From: Elusimicrobia bacterium RIFOXYA2_FULL_47_53
Lineage (GTDB): Bacteria; Elusimicrobiota; Endomicrobiia; Endomicrobiales; XYA2-FULL-47-53
Length of the DNA: 64,000 bases
Reading direction: 5' to 3'
Assembly: GCA_001800315.1 (NCBI GenBank)
Contig: MGVE01000018.1
Coordinates: 56,563-120,562, forward strand
The notes beneath the pieces are model-generated. The model saw nothing but the letters and a program-made list of their open reading frames with translations, was not told the origin of the DNA and did no database searches. Numbering within the stretch: the first letter of the stretch is position 1; every line of letters starts with the position of its first letter. The position numbers were made by a program, and so were the translations under genes. Below are positions 37,915-48,700 of this stretch, in pieces.

Positions 37915-38742
37915 ATGAAAAAAATGTTTGGTTTTGTAATGGCAGGGATTATAGCGGTGGCGGGATTCGCCTTGCAGGCAGGCGCGGCTCAGAAAGTCAG
38001 TAAAATTGTATTGGAAGGTTCAACAACGGTTCTGCCTATAGCCCAGATGGCGGCCGAGGATTTTATGAACAACAACGCGGGAATTGAAATATCGGTGCGC
38101 GGAGGCGGATCGGGTGTGGGCATAACTTCGTTGATTGAAGGAAGGTGTGACATAGCGGATTCCTCAAGGGCTATAAAAGATTCCGAGCTTTCCAAAGCGG
38201 CCTCAAAAGGTATCTCGCCAAAGGCCAATGTTGTGGCCATGGACGGCATAGTGGTTGTGGCGCATCCTTCAAACCCGGTAAACGGGTTGACAAAACAGCA
38301 GGTCAAAGACATCTTCTCCGGCAAAATTTCTAACTGGTCGGAAGTGGGAGGCAGGAACGAGAAAATCATAGCTGTTTCGCGTGACAGCGCCAGCGGCACC
38401 TTTGAGGCCTTCGGAGAACTCGCTTTGCACGGCGCCAAAGTGCGCCCTGACGCACTGATGCAGGCCTCAAACCAGGCCATAGCCGGAACTGTTTCAAAAA
38501 CCCCAACGGCCATAGGCTATGTGGGAATAGGCTACATAAGTCAGTCGGTGAAAGCGATTCCCGTTGAAGGTGTTTCCGCTTCAAAACAGACAGTTCTATC
38601 AGGTAAATATCCTTACGCGAGGCCTCTTTTTATGTATACAAACGGACCGGCAAAGGGATCCGTAAAAGAGTTTCTTGATTTTGTGCTAAGCAAGGAAGGC
38701 CAGGCGCTGGTTGAAGCAGAAGGTTTTATCGGGTTGAAATAG
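37915..38742 (+). CDS. pstS: Phosphate ABC transporter substrate-binding protein
   Basis: Signal peptide; LEGSTTVLPIAQMAAEDFM, RGGGSGVGI, SRDSASGTFEAF. Confidence 0.94.
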   Translation: MKKMFGFVMAGIIAVAGFALQAGAAQKVSKIVLEGSTTVLPIAQMAAEDFMNNNAGIEISVRGGGSGVGITSLIEGRCDIADSSRAIKDSELSKAASKGISPKANVVAMDGIVVVAHPSNPVNGLTKQQVKDIFSGKISNWSEVGGRNEKIIAVSRDSASGTFEAFGELALHGAKVRPDALMQASNQAIAGTVSKTPTAIGYVGIGYISQSVKAIPVEGVSASKQTVLSGKYPYARPLFMYTNGPAKGSVKEFLDFVLSKEGQALVEAEGFIGLK

Positions 38743-38770
38743 CGCTCCATAAATATTTCAGGGAGTTATC

Positions 38771-39655
38771 GTGTCAAGGTTAAAGGAAAAAATATACCGC
38801 TGGCTGTTTACGGCGCTTGCTTTCTCTTCCCTGCTGTTTCTTGTGGGGATTATGGCGGTGCTTTTTAAAGAGGGGCTTCCGGTTTTTAAGGAAGTCAGCC
38901 CGGCGAATTTTATATTCGGCAAAAGCTGGTATCCGACTTACAGTGTTCCCGAGTTCGGCATTCTGCCGCTTATTCTGGCTTCCCTGTGGGTTACGGCGGG
39001 CGCGGTCGCCGTAAGCGTCCCGCTCGGGATAGGTTCGGCTCTCTATATTCATGAGCTTGCCGGAAAAAAACAGAAGGCGGTTCTCAAGCCCCTCATTGAG
39101 ATGCTTGCCGCGATTCCGTCAATTGTTTTCGGTTTTTTTGGAATGGTGGTGGTAGCTCCGTTTTTGCAGAAAGTTTTCGCGATACCCACCGGACTCTGCG
39201 GTCTGACCGCGAGCGTTGTGCTGGGCATAATGGCCATACCAACCGTTTCCAGCCTGGCTGATGACGCGCTGGGTTTTGTGCCGCGCAGTTTCAAGGAGGC
39301 TTCTTACGCTTTGGGGGCAAACCGCTGGCAGACGCTTTATAAAGTTGTCATACCGGCCGCGGGCTCTGGAATATCAACCGCGATAATATTAGGCATGAGC
39401 AGGATAGTCGGAGAGACTATGACGGTGCTGATGGTTTCAGGCGGAGCGGCCGTAATGCCGTCGTCATTTTTGCAGCCGATGAGGCCGCTTACTTCAACTA
39501 TTGCCGCGGAGATGGGCGAGGCCGCGATGGGGGGCACGCACTACCACGCGCTTTTCGCGATAGGGCTGGTTTTGTTCCTCATCACGCTTGTTTTTAATGT
39601 AGCGGCCGAGGTTATAAGCAGGAGATACAGAATCAAGCTCGGCTTGAACAGATGA
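38771..39655 (+). CDS. pstC: Phosphate ABC transporter permease PstC
   Basis: Multi-TM; IEMLAAIPSIVFGFFGM, EASYALGANRWQT, GMSRIVGETMTVLMVSG. Confidence 0.94.
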   Translation: MSRLKEKIYRWLFTALAFSSLLFLVGIMAVLFKEGLPVFKEVSPANFIFGKSWYPTYSVPEFGILPLILASLWVTAGAVAVSVPLGIGSALYIHELAGKKQKAVLKPLIEMLAAIPSIVFGFFGMVVVAPFLQKVFAIPTGLCGLTASVVLGIMAIPTVSSLADDALGFVPRSFKEASYALGANRWQTLYKVVIPAAGSGISTAIILGMSRIVGETMTVLMVSGGAAVMPSSFLQPMRPLTSTIAAEMGEAAMGGTHYHALFAIGLVLFLITLVFNVAAEVISRRYRIKLGLNR

Positions 39656-39671
39656 ATTTGGAGAGGGAAAA

Positions 39672-40574
39672 ATGCAAAATGATAAAGTTCCTCTTTCCGG
39701 CAAAATCAAAACCGCCGGAAAGTTAAAAAATAAAATAGTTCAAAATATCGGTTTTATCGCGCTTTTTGCCGCGATATTGATAACTTTATTTTTTCTGGGC
39801 TCAATAATATATTTTATCGCGTCGCGCGGAGCAGGGGCGCTCTCCTGGGAGTTTATTACACAGGGGCCGAGGCGGGCCATGACTCAGGGCGGAGTGGCGC
39901 CGGCTATCGTCGGCACTTTATACCTTACCCTGGGCGCCGTTTTAGTGGCATTGCCGCTGGGTTTGTCCACCGCGATTTATCTTTGCGAGTACAGCCCGGG
40001 CGGCCTGCTGGTTAACATTATAAGGACTAGCATAAACAATTTAGCCGGGGTTCCTTCGGTGGTCTTCGGCCTTTTCGGCCTGTCGGTTTTTGTAAAATTG
40101 TTCGGTTTCGGAGTTTCAATTCTTTCGGGCAGTTTGACGCTTGGCATACTGATACTGCCCGGCATAATCTCGGCGGCGCAGGAGGCTCTTATAGCCGTGC
40201 CGAGGTCAATACGGGAGGCTTCGCTGGCTCTCGGCGCGACGCAGTGGCAGACGATAAGAAAAACGGTTCTGCCCGCTGCCCTGCCCGGCATACTGACCGG
40301 AGTGATACTAAGCATAGGCCGCGCTGCCGGAGAAACCGCGCCCATTCTTTTTACCGCGGCCACATTTTTCTCCCGGGGATACCCGGACTCGGTGTTTTCC
40401 GAAACCATGGCTTTGCCGTATCATATATACGCTTTGATGACGGAAGGCACCCATCCCGTAGAGCAGACGGCCATAGCGTACGGGAGCTCATTGTTACTAT
40501 TATTGCTGGTTTTATCTGTTTCCGCGGTTGCCATTTACGCGAGGCAGAGCCAAAGGAGCGTTTATGGACATTAA
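39672..40574 (+). CDS. pstA: Phosphate ABC transporter permease PstA
   Basis: [63 protein letters not shown]. Confidence 0.94.
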   Translation: MQNDKVPLSGKIKTAGKLKNKIVQNIGFIALFAAILITLFFLGSIIYFIASRGAGALSWEFITQGPRRAMTQGGVAPAIVGTLYLTLGAVLVALPLGLSTAIYLCEYSPGGLLVNIIRTSINNLAGVPSVVFGLFGLSVFVKLFGFGVSILSGSLTLGILILPGIISAAQEALIAVPRSIREASLALGATQWQTIRKTVLPAALPGILTGVILSIGRAAGETAPILFTAATFFSRGYPDSVFSETMALPYHIYALMTEGTHPVEQTAIAYGSSLLLLLLVLSVSAVAIYARQSQRSVYGH

Positions 40575-41328
40575 TCCCGCCAGGATAAGCGTTGAAAACC
40601 TGAATTTTTATTACGGGAACAAGCAGGCGCTTAAAAATATTAACCTCAACATTTTTGAAAAAAAGGTCACCGCCATAATCGGGCCTTCGGGATGCGGAAA
40701 ATCAACATTCATAAGGCTCTTAAACAGGATGAACGATCTTGTTCCCGGCGGCAGAGTTGAGGGCAGTATTCTGCTTGACGGCAGTGATATCAACGCTCCG
40801 GAGGCCGATGTGGTAGATATAAGAAGGCGGGTGGGCATGGTTTTCCAGAAGCCAAACCCTTTCGCGAAATCTATTTCCCAGAATATCAGTTACGGCCTTG
40901 AGCTGGAAGGCAGCCGGAAAAAAGATTTCATTGAGCGTAAGATTGAGGAATCCCTTAAAAAAGCCGCCCTCTGGGAAGAGGTAAAAGACAGGCTTGACGA
41001 GAGCGCTTTGGGGCTTTCGGGCGGGCAGCAGCAGAGGCTCTGCATAGCGCGCTGCCTGGCGGTGGAGCCAGAGGTGATACTTTTTGACGAGCCCTGCGCG
41101 AGCTTGGACCCCATCTCAACAAAAAAAATTGAGGAGCTCATCTTAGAGTTAAAAAAAGATTATACTATTATTATTGTGACCCATAACATGCAGCAGGCCG
41201 CCAGGGTCTCGGATTACACGGCTTTTATGTACCTGGGCGAGCTTGTGGAATTCGGTCACACGGAAAAGGTCTTCACGGTGCCAAAAGAGAAGAGGACGGA
41301 AGAATACCTATCGGGCAAATTCGGTTGA
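40564..41328 (+). CDS. pstB: Phosphate ABC transporter ATP-binding protein
   Basis: [50 protein letters not shown]. Start at internal ATG ([18 protein letters not shown]); 40528 lies within pstA. Confidence 0.95.
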   Translation: MDINPARISVENLNFYYGNKQALKNINLNIFEKKVTAIIGPSGCGKSTFIRLLNRMNDLVPGGRVEGSILLDGSDINAPEADVVDIRRRVGMVFQKPNPFAKSISQNISYGLELEGSRKKDFIERKIEESLKKAALWEEVKDRLDESALGLSGGQQQRLCIARCLAVEPEVILFDEPCASLDPISTKKIEELILELKKDYTIIIVTHNMQQAARVSDYTAFMYLGELVEFGHTEKVFTVPKEKRTEEYLSGKFG

Positions 41329-41371
41329 GCCCTCGCCGTAAACGGTAAAACTACAGCCAAAAGGAGATAAA

Positions 41372-42040
41372 ATGCTTGATGAAAAACTGATTGAACTCAA
41401 AAAAGAAATTGTTGAATACGCGACTCTGGTTGAAAAAATGGTAAAAAAGAGCCTTGAAGGACTGCTTTTAAAGGACAGACAGGCGCTTCTTGAGGTGATG
41501 CAGAAAGACGAGCCCCGCGTGAACGCGTATGAAATTGACATTGATGAATTATGCACCAATCTTATAGCCCAGTACCAGCCGAGGGCCAAAAACTTACGGA
41601 TAATTTTGATGGTTCTTAAAATGAGCAATGACCTTGAAAGGATGGGCGACCACGCGGTCAATATTGTTGAGAGCGCCCTGTTTTTATCCGAGAGGCCTGA
41701 TGTCAAGCCGCTTGTGGACATACCAAAAATGGGAGAGCTGGTCACAAAAATGCTCAGCGACGGAATAAACTCGTTTGTGAACGAAGATGCCGAGCTCGCC
41801 AAAAGCGTCTGCAAAAGCGATAACCTTGTTGACGATCTCAAGGACAAAGTGTTTCTTGAGTTAAGCAGAATAATGGGGCAGGATCCTTCTACAATAGAGC
41901 GTTCGCTTCACCTGCTTAGAATAAGCGGCAATCTTGAAAGGATAGCCGATCTCTCCACTAATTTATGCGAGGATGTAATGTTTGTGGTTGAAGGAAGAGT
42001 CATAAAACATCACAGGGAGGAACAGGAAAATGCCCGCTGA
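41372..42040 (+). CDS. phoU: Phosphate signalling protein PhoU
   Basis: KMSNDLERMGDHAVNI and RISGNLERIADLSTNLCEDV repeats; follows pstB. Confidence 0.93.
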   Translation: MLDEKLIELKKEIVEYATLVEKMVKKSLEGLLLKDRQALLEVMQKDEPRVNAYEIDIDELCTNLIAQYQPRAKNLRIILMVLKMSNDLERMGDHAVNIVESALFLSERPDVKPLVDIPKMGELVTKMLSDGINSFVNEDAELAKSVCKSDNLVDDLKDKVFLELSRIMGQDPSTIERSLHLLRISGNLERIADLSTNLCEDVMFVVEGRVIKHHREEQENAR

Positions 42041-42335
42041 AACGCCTTGGTATCTCAAGCAGTCGCCGCTTGGAGCCGCTTACGCCCATTTTTCAAATGT
42101 CGCGGTACAAAAAACCGTTCTGGACGCTAAAACAAAAGAGCTGATAAGGCTGGCCGTCGCCTCGGTTTTCAGATGCCCGCACTGCACCGAGCATCATGTT
42201 AAGGACGCGCTTGCCGCTGGCGCCACAAAACAGGAGGTTTCGGAAGCCATACTGCTTTCAGCGCTCCAGTCCGCCGGTACCCAGCTCAACTGGCATAAGG
42301 AATTTTTTAAGGATACACTGGCCGCGGGTGAATAG
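42030..42335 (+). CDS. Carboxymuconolactone decarboxylase / AhpD-like family protein
   Basis: RLAVASVFRCPHCTEHHVKDALAAGATKQEVSEAI (CxxC...H). Confidence 0.9.
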   Translation: MPAETPWYLKQSPLGAAYAHFSNVAVQKTVLDAKTKELIRLAVASVFRCPHCTEHHVKDALAAGATKQEVSEAILLSALQSAGTQLNWHKEFFKDTLAAGE

Positions 42336-42407
42336 CGGCGTCTTACCATATATATATGTATAGGCGGCCCTGAATTGTCCGCTAACCATTTTTGTTACGC
42401 GTGGTGA

Positions 42408-42515
42408 GGAAACATTCTTGTGCAAAGGTCTTGAGGATGCGACTTGGCATACAAGAGCATCCTCACGAAGCCGCCGGTGTGTGGACGGCGGCGTCCTTTG
42501 CGAAGAATCGTTTCC
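42408..42515. other. Three-way-junction-like palindromic element (outer stem plus two hairpins)
   Basis: Outer arms 42408-42428 / 42495-42515 (19 pairs); inner hairpins 42433-42464 (GAGGATGC/GCATCCTC) and 42470-42492 (GCCGCCG/CGGCGGC). Confidence 0.75.
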
Positions 42516-42527
42516 GAACTTATCCTC

Positions 42528-42556
42528 TTGACTTAAAATTTAAAATTTCTTATAAT
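42528..42556 (+). promoter_or_regulatory. Sigma70-type promoter for rplM-rpsI
   Basis: TTGACT - 17 nt - TATAAT. Confidence 0.85.
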
Positions 42557-42591
42557 CTACACTTCACTAACAGAAGAGAGGTATAATTTCA

Positions 42592-43026
42592 ATGATCCCA
42601 AAGACCTATTTACCCAAACAGGAAGAAATCAAAAGAGGCTGGCACCTGATAGACGCGAGCGGCAGGCCGCTCGGCAGGCTCGCCACTCAGGCAGCGAACA
42701 TTCTGCGCGGAAAAACGAAGCGCATCTATACCCCGCATCTTGACTGCGGCGACTTCGTTGTCGTCACAAACGCTGAGAAAGTCGTGCTCACCGGCGACAA
42801 ATTAAACCAGAAAATTGACTACCGCCATTCGGGTTATTCGGGCGGAGATGTCTATACCCCGTACAGCAAGCTCATGGCTGACAATCCCCAGAAGGCGATA
42901 CGCCTTGCCGTCAAGGGAATGCTGCAGCACAACAGGCTTGGCAGCAAGCAGATAGTAAGGCTCAAGGTTTACAAGGGTTCGGCCCATCCGCATTCGGCCC
43001 AGTTCGCGAAATCCGAAACGAAATAA
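42592..43026 (+). CDS. rplM: 50S ribosomal protein L13
   Basis: [52 protein letters not shown]. Confidence 0.97.
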   Translation: MIPKTYLPKQEEIKRGWHLIDASGRPLGRLATQAANILRGKTKRIYTPHLDCGDFVVVTNAEKVVLTGDKLNQKIDYRHSGYSGGDVYTPYSKLMADNPQKAIRLAVKGMLQHNRLGSKQIVRLKVYKGSAHPHSAQFAKSETK

Positions 43027-43059
43027 TTTTAATCCGCGGTAATATTTAAAGGAGACAAG

Positions 43060-43464
43060 ATGAGTCAATCAGCTAATACGCCGATTATGGCGACCGGGCG
43101 CAGAAAAAACGCCACGGCAAGAGTAAAGGTGCTTCCCGGCAGCGGAAAAATTTCAGTTAATAACCGCACGATGGACGAGTATTTCGGAGGTCTTGGCAGG
43201 CATAAGATGGAAGCCGCCAGGCCGCTTGATTATTCAAAAGAATCCAAGGGATACGACTATTACATAGATGTAATGGGCGGCGGCATAGCAGGGCAGTCCG
43301 GCGCTATCCGCCACGGTTTATCCCGCGCGATGCTTAAAATTGACCCCTCAAGCAAAGCAACCCTTAAAAAAGAAGGCCTTTTAACGCGCGATCCGAGAAT
43401 GGTTGAGCGTAAAAAGCCCGGCAGGCCGAAAGCTCGCAAGAGATTCCAGTTCTCTAAGAGATAA
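43060..43464 (+). CDS. rpsI: 30S ribosomal protein S9
   Basis: TGRRKNATARVKVLPGSGKI, GGGIAGQSGAIRHGLSRAM, KKPGRPKARKRFQFSKR. Confidence 0.98.
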   Translation: MSQSANTPIMATGRRKNATARVKVLPGSGKISVNNRTMDEYFGGLGRHKMEAARPLDYSKESKGYDYYIDVMGGGIAGQSGAIRHGLSRAMLKIDPSSKATLKKEGLLTRDPRMVERKKPGRPKARKRFQFSKR

Positions 43465-43510
43465 GCTTAAGGCTGTAGCCCGAGAAATCATGAATAATAT
43501 TTGGACAAAG

Positions 43511-43551
43511 ACGTCCTTTATAGCACGCAGAAGTGCAATAGGGCGTTTTTT
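43511..43551 (+). terminator. Rho-independent terminator after rpsI
   Basis: ACGTCCT...GCAC-GCAGAA-GTGC...AGGGCGT followed by TTTTTT. Confidence 0.75.
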
Positions 43552-43578
43552 GTTTAAATAAAATACAGGAGAAATTTC

Positions 43579-45675
43579 ATGGCTAAGAAAGCGATAAATA
43601 ATTTGTCTTCAACCGAACAGATGTACGGACAGAATGTGTTTGGCATAAAAAACATGCGCAAATACCTTTCGCAGAAAACATATAATTCCCTTGTGGCAAC
43701 CATCAGAGAGGGAAGGTCTCTTGATCCGAAAATAGCCGACGAAGTGGCCGGCGCGATGAAAAAATGGGCTGTCTTAAAGGGCGCCACTCATTTCACCCAC
43801 TGGTTTCAGCCTTTAACCGGCGGAACCGCGGAAAAGCACGATTCGTTCATAGTTCCCGACGGCGAAGGCGGAGTAATGATGAAGTTCTCGGGCAAAGAAC
43901 TTACCCAGGGCGAGCCCGACGCCTCCAGCTTTCCGTCAGGCGGGCTTCGCGCGACTTTTGAAGCGCGCGGCTATACCGCCTGGGATCCCACAAGCCCGGC
44001 CTTCGTTAAGGAGAGCGAGAGCGGCGCGGTTCTCTGCATACCCACCGCGTTCTATTCCTACAACGGCGAAGCTCTTGACAAAAAAACACCGCTTCTGCGC
44101 TCAATACATTCTCTCGCCAAACAGGTGAACCGCCTGGCGAAGCTGTTTAACATTAAAGGGAATGTCCGCCCCTACGCCACACTCGGAGCCGAGCAGGAAT
44201 ACTTCCTTATAGACAAAGAGTTTTATTTAAGAAGGCTTGACCTGCTTCAGACCGGCCGCACGCTGTTCGGCAGAAGGCCCTCAAAGCACCAGCAGATGGA
44301 AGACCATTATTTCGGAGCAATAAAACCGAGAGTCCTTGAGTTCATGGAAGACCTGGACCGCGAACTCTGGAAGCTTGGTATTCCTTCAAAAACAAGACAT
44401 AACGAAGTCTGCCCCGCGCAGTTTGAAATCGCTCCGGTTTTTGAAGAGCAGAACCTCGCGGTTGACCACAACATGATGACCATGGAAGTTTTAAGGCAGC
44501 TTGCCGACAAACACGACTTTGTCTGCCTCCTGCACGAGAAACCTTTCGCGGGAGTAAACGGTTCTGGCAAACATAACAATTGGGCGCTTTGCGGCCCGGA
44601 CGGCAAGAACTGGCTTACGCCGGGAGACAACCCGCACGAGAACGCGAAATTTCTTACAGTTATAGCCGCGCTTATGAAAGCTATTGACACAAACGCCGGG
44701 ATGCTCAGGGGCGCTGTCGCGACCGCCGGCAATGATCACAGGCTTGGCGCCAACGAGGCTCCTCCGGCTATTCTTTCAATATTCCTCGGCGAACAGCTTA
44801 CAGATATTATTGACCAGATAGAGAAAGGCGGAGCGAAGAGCTCAAAAGAAGGCGGCACGCTTGAAGTCGGAGTCACCTCGCTTCCCAAACTCGCTCGGGA
44901 TGTCACCGACCGCAACAGAACCTCTCCTTTCGCTTTCACGGGCAATAAATTTGAGTTCCGCGCCGTGGGTTCCAACCAGAACTGCGCCGGCCCCAATATT
45001 GTGCTTAACACTATAGTCGCGGAAGCGCTTGACGAAATCTGCACGGACCTTGAAGCCGCGGTTAAATCCGGGAAGGATTTCAATGAATCGCTCCAGGGTT
45101 TACTGCAGAAAATAGTGAAAAAACACAAGAGAATACTTTTCAACGGCGACAACTACACCGAAGAGTGGCACAAGGAAGCGGAAAAGAGAGGGCTGCTCAA
45201 TCTCAAAACTACTCCCGATGCCCTTGAGGAAACCATAACTCCCGCCGTTATAAAGCTTTTTGAAAAGCACAGTGTGCTTTCAAAGACAGAGCTGGAATCA
45301 AGGTACGAAATATATAAAGAGCAGTACGAGAAGACAATTAAGATAGAGTCCGGCGTCGCTCTTGAAATGGCCAAGACTCTGATTTCTCCTGCGGTAGTGC
45401 GGTATCAGAAAGAACTTGCCGGCGCCCTTTCCAAGCTCAAAAAGCTTGAGGCGCCCGCTTCCAAAACAAGCGAGCATCTTTCTAAAATATCGGGGCTTTC
45501 CGAGGATCTTTTCGGCGCCATCGCCAAGCTTGACGAAGTCGCCGGCGGGCACTCCATGGAGAAAATCATTGACGCCATGAAACAACTGCGCGCCGTGGTT
45601 GATTCTCTTGAAGAGATCATGCCCAGGGACACCTGGCCGCTTCCTACCTACGCTGAAATGATGTTTTTGATGTAA
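43579..45675 (+). CDS. glnN: Glutamine synthetase type III
   Basis: 698 aa; TLGAEQEYFLIDKEF, FEIAPVFEEQNLAVDHN, GSGKHNNWAL, FRAVGSNQNCAGPN. Confidence 0.93.
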   Translation: MAKKAINNLSSTEQMYGQNVFGIKNMRKYLSQKTYNSLVATIREGRSLDPKIADEVAGAMKKWAVLKGATHFTHWFQPLTGGTAEKHDSFIVPDGEGGVMMKFSGKELTQGEPDASSFPSGGLRATFEARGYTAWDPTSPAFVKESESGAVLCIPTAFYSYNGEALDKKTPLLRSIHSLAKQVNRLAKLFNIKGNVRPYATLGAEQEYFLIDKEFYLRRLDLLQTGRTLFGRRPSKHQQMEDHYFGAIKPRVLEFMEDLDRELWKLGIPSKTRHNEVCPAQFEIAPVFEEQNLAVDHNMMTMEVLRQLADKHDFVCLLHEKPFAGVNGSGKHNNWALCGPDGKNWLTPGDNPHENAKFLTVIAALMKAIDTNAGMLRGAVATAGNDHRLGANEAPPAILSIFLGEQLTDIIDQIEKGGAKSSKEGGTLEVGVTSLPKLARDVTDRNRTSPFAFTGNKFEFRAVGSNQNCAGPNIVLNTIVAEALDEICTDLEAAVKSGKDFNESLQGLLQKIVKKHKRILFNGDNYTEEWHKEAEKRGLLNLKTTPDALEETITPAVIKLFEKHSVLSKTELESRYEIYKEQYEKTIKIESGVALEMAKTLISPAVVRYQKELAGALSKLKKLEAPASKTSEHLSKISGLSEDLFGAIAKLDEVAGGHSMEKIIDAMKQLRAVVDSLEEIMPRDTWPLPTYAEMMFLM

Positions 45676-45768
45676 CAGTATTTTGATAAATTGGTTGTCG
45701 TAAGTTCCGCGGGCCTGCTATGAACTGTCAAGTTTATAGTATGCCCGCGGGCTGTCAAATGGGAAAAT

Positions 45769-48700
45769 ATGAATAACGCGAATCTGCCCAAAAATATCGG
45801 CCTTTATAACCCGGAGTATGAACACGACTCCTGCGGGGTCGGTTTTGCCTGCAGTATCAAAGGCGTTAAATCCAACGAGATAGTCAAAAACGGCCTTAAA
45901 ATACTCAACAGCCTCGCTCACCGCGGGGCCACCGGAGCCGACCCCAAAACCGGCGACGGAGCCGGCATACTTATTCAGATGCCGCACGAGTTTATGCTGA
46001 AGGCCGCTCTTGCCGCCGGCATAAAGCTTCCTTCTTTCGGCGAGTACGGCACGGGCCTCATATTTTTACCTCAGCAGGCCGATGACAGAAAGCTATGCAA
46101 AGAGATATTAGAAAAAACCGCCGCTGAATACGGCCAGCGGGTCCTCGGCTGGAGGAGCGTTCCGGTGGATAATTCCGATATCGGAGTGACGGCGCGCCAA
46201 ACCCAGCCTGTGATTGAGCAGGTATTCATCGCGAAAAACCCCGCAGTAACGCTTCAGCGGGATTTTGAAGTTAAACTTTACATCATAAGAAAGGTCTCCG
46301 AGAAAAAAATAAGGGAGTCGGGGGCCGCTCAAAAAGCTTTTTTCTATGTGCCGAGCCTCTCTTCAAACACTTTTATTTACAAGGGCCTTCTAACGCCCCA
46401 GCAGGTGGAAAACTTTTTTGTTGATTTAAAAGACGAATCCATTCAAAGCGCCATAAGCCTTGTGCACTCCCGTTACAGCACCAATACTTTTCCGACCTGG
46501 GACCTGGCTCAGCCGTTCCGTTATCTCGCGCATAACGGGGAAATAAACACATTGCGGGGCAATGTTAACTGGATGAGGGCCAAAGAAGCTCTGCTGTCGT
46601 CGGAAATATTCGGCGCTGACATTGAAAAAATAAAACCTATAGTGGTTTCGGGCGGAAGCGACTCGGCGATGCTGGATAATGTTTTTGAGCTTTTGACTCT
46701 TGCCGGCAGGTCCACGGCCCATGCCATGCTTATGCTTATACCCGCGGCCTGGGAGCACAACAGGCTTCTTGACGATTCCATGAGGAGTTATTATCAATAC
46801 CAGAACTGCATTATGGAGGCCTGGGACGGGCCGGCAGCCATCGCGTTTACCGACGGCATTAATGTCGGCGCGGTTCTTGACAGAAACGGGCTTCGCCCGG
46901 CGCGCTACATAGTGACAAAAAACGACCTTGTTGTTATGGCTTCCGAAGTCGGAGTATTAGACATTGATCCGGCCCTGATAGCCCACTCGGGAAGGCTTGA
47001 ACCGGGTAAAATATTTTATATTAACACCAAAGAGGGCAGGATAGTCAGCGACGACGAGGTTAAAAGAACTATTTCGTCAAGCCGGCCCTATTCCAAATGG
47101 GTCAGGGAAAACATTGTAGACCTGGACTCCCTGCCAAAAGTTGAGCCGAGGGAGAAAATATCCGGGGATCTGATGACGGTCCTTAAGAGCTTCGGTTATA
47201 CCCGGGAAGACTTAAAAATTATTATCAAACCCATGCTGGAAACCGCCCAGGAACCGGTCGGCTCCATGGGAAACGACGCGCCGCCCGCCGTGCTTTCCCG
47301 CAAAAACCAGCTTTTATATAATTACTTCAAACAACTTTTCGCTCAGGTCACCAATCCTCCGATAGATTCCATCAGGGAAGAGATAGTAATGAGCCTTGAG
47401 TGCTATATGGGGCCGCGCAGGAATATTTTAAGCGAGGTGCCCGAGCACTGCCATCGCCTTCGCCTGAAGCATCCCGTTCTTACTAACGGTGATCTGGAAA
47501 AAATTAAGAAAATAGACATTCCGGGTTTTAAGACAAAAGTCATATCCACGCTTTTTAATCCCGCCGATGAATCGGATTTCACCGCGGCCCTTGATAGGAT
47601 CAGCGTTGAGGCCGAAGCCGCGGTCAAAGATGGCTATACATATATAGTATTAAGCGACAGGGGCACCGGTAAAGACCGCGCGGCTCTCCCCGCCCTTTTG
47701 GCGGTGGGCGCGGTTCACCAGCACCTGGTCAGAAAAACAGTCAGAGCCCAGGTAGCGCTTATAGTGGAAAGCGGCGAGCCCAGAGAGGTGCACCATTTTG
47801 CCCTGCTCTTCGGATTCGGCGCCGGAGCCGTTAACCCCTATCTTGCTTTTGAGGCCTGCAGGTATTCCATCTCGGAGGGAGTGGCCGAGCTTGACGAGAA
47901 GAAGGCCGAGGAAAACTACATTAAAGCCGTAAATAAAGGCATTCTTAAAATACTTGCTAAAATGGGTATCTCAACACTGCAGAGCTACCGCGGCGCGCAG
48001 ATTTTTGAAGCGCTGGGCCTTGGCGACGATATTATCAACCGCTGTTTCTCGGGTACCGTTTCAAGGATAGGCGGCGCGGATTTTTCCGTAATAGCAAAAG
48101 AGACAATCTTGCGCCATCGGGAAGCCTATCCGGAAATTGAGGGCCCCGTAATGCTGGATTCAGGCGGAGTTTACAGCTGGAGGCGCGACGGCGAATTCCA
48201 TTTATGGAACCCCGACAGTATTTCAGCCATCCAGGACGCCGTCAGGAATAATGATTACGGCCGCTACAGGGAATTCGCGGCTCTTATAAACGACCAGTCA
48301 AAAGACCCGGTTTCACTGAGAAGCCTGCTGAAATTTAAAACTACTAAGCCGGTACCCGTTGAAGAGGTTGAGCCCGTCGGCGAGATATTCAAGCGCTTCG
48401 CGTCGGGCGCTATGAGCTTCGGCTCAATAAGCAAAAACGCCCACGAGACTATAGCTATTGCCATGAACCGCATCGGCGGGAAATCCAACACCGGCGAGGG
48501 CGGCGAGGACCCGGCGCGCTTTAAGCCGCTTTCCAACGGCGATTTAAAAAGGAGCGCGATAAAGCAGGTGGCCTCGGGGCGCTTCGGAGTAAACGCCAAT
48601 TACCTTATTAATGCCGACGAGATACAGATAAAAATAGCGCAGGGCGCCAAACCGGGCGAGGGCGGACAGCTTCCGGGCCATAAAGTCAGCAAGATAATAG

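Noticed and set aside
42408-42515. tRNA or L13 autoregulatory leader
   Set aside because: No cloverleaf/anticodon pattern, and the element lies upstream of the rplM promoter rather than in its 5' UTR.
42392-42586. 64-aa + strand ORF between ahpD-like and rplM
   Set aside because: Covers the three-way-junction element and the rplM promoter; best explained as a fortuitous frame in structured DNA.
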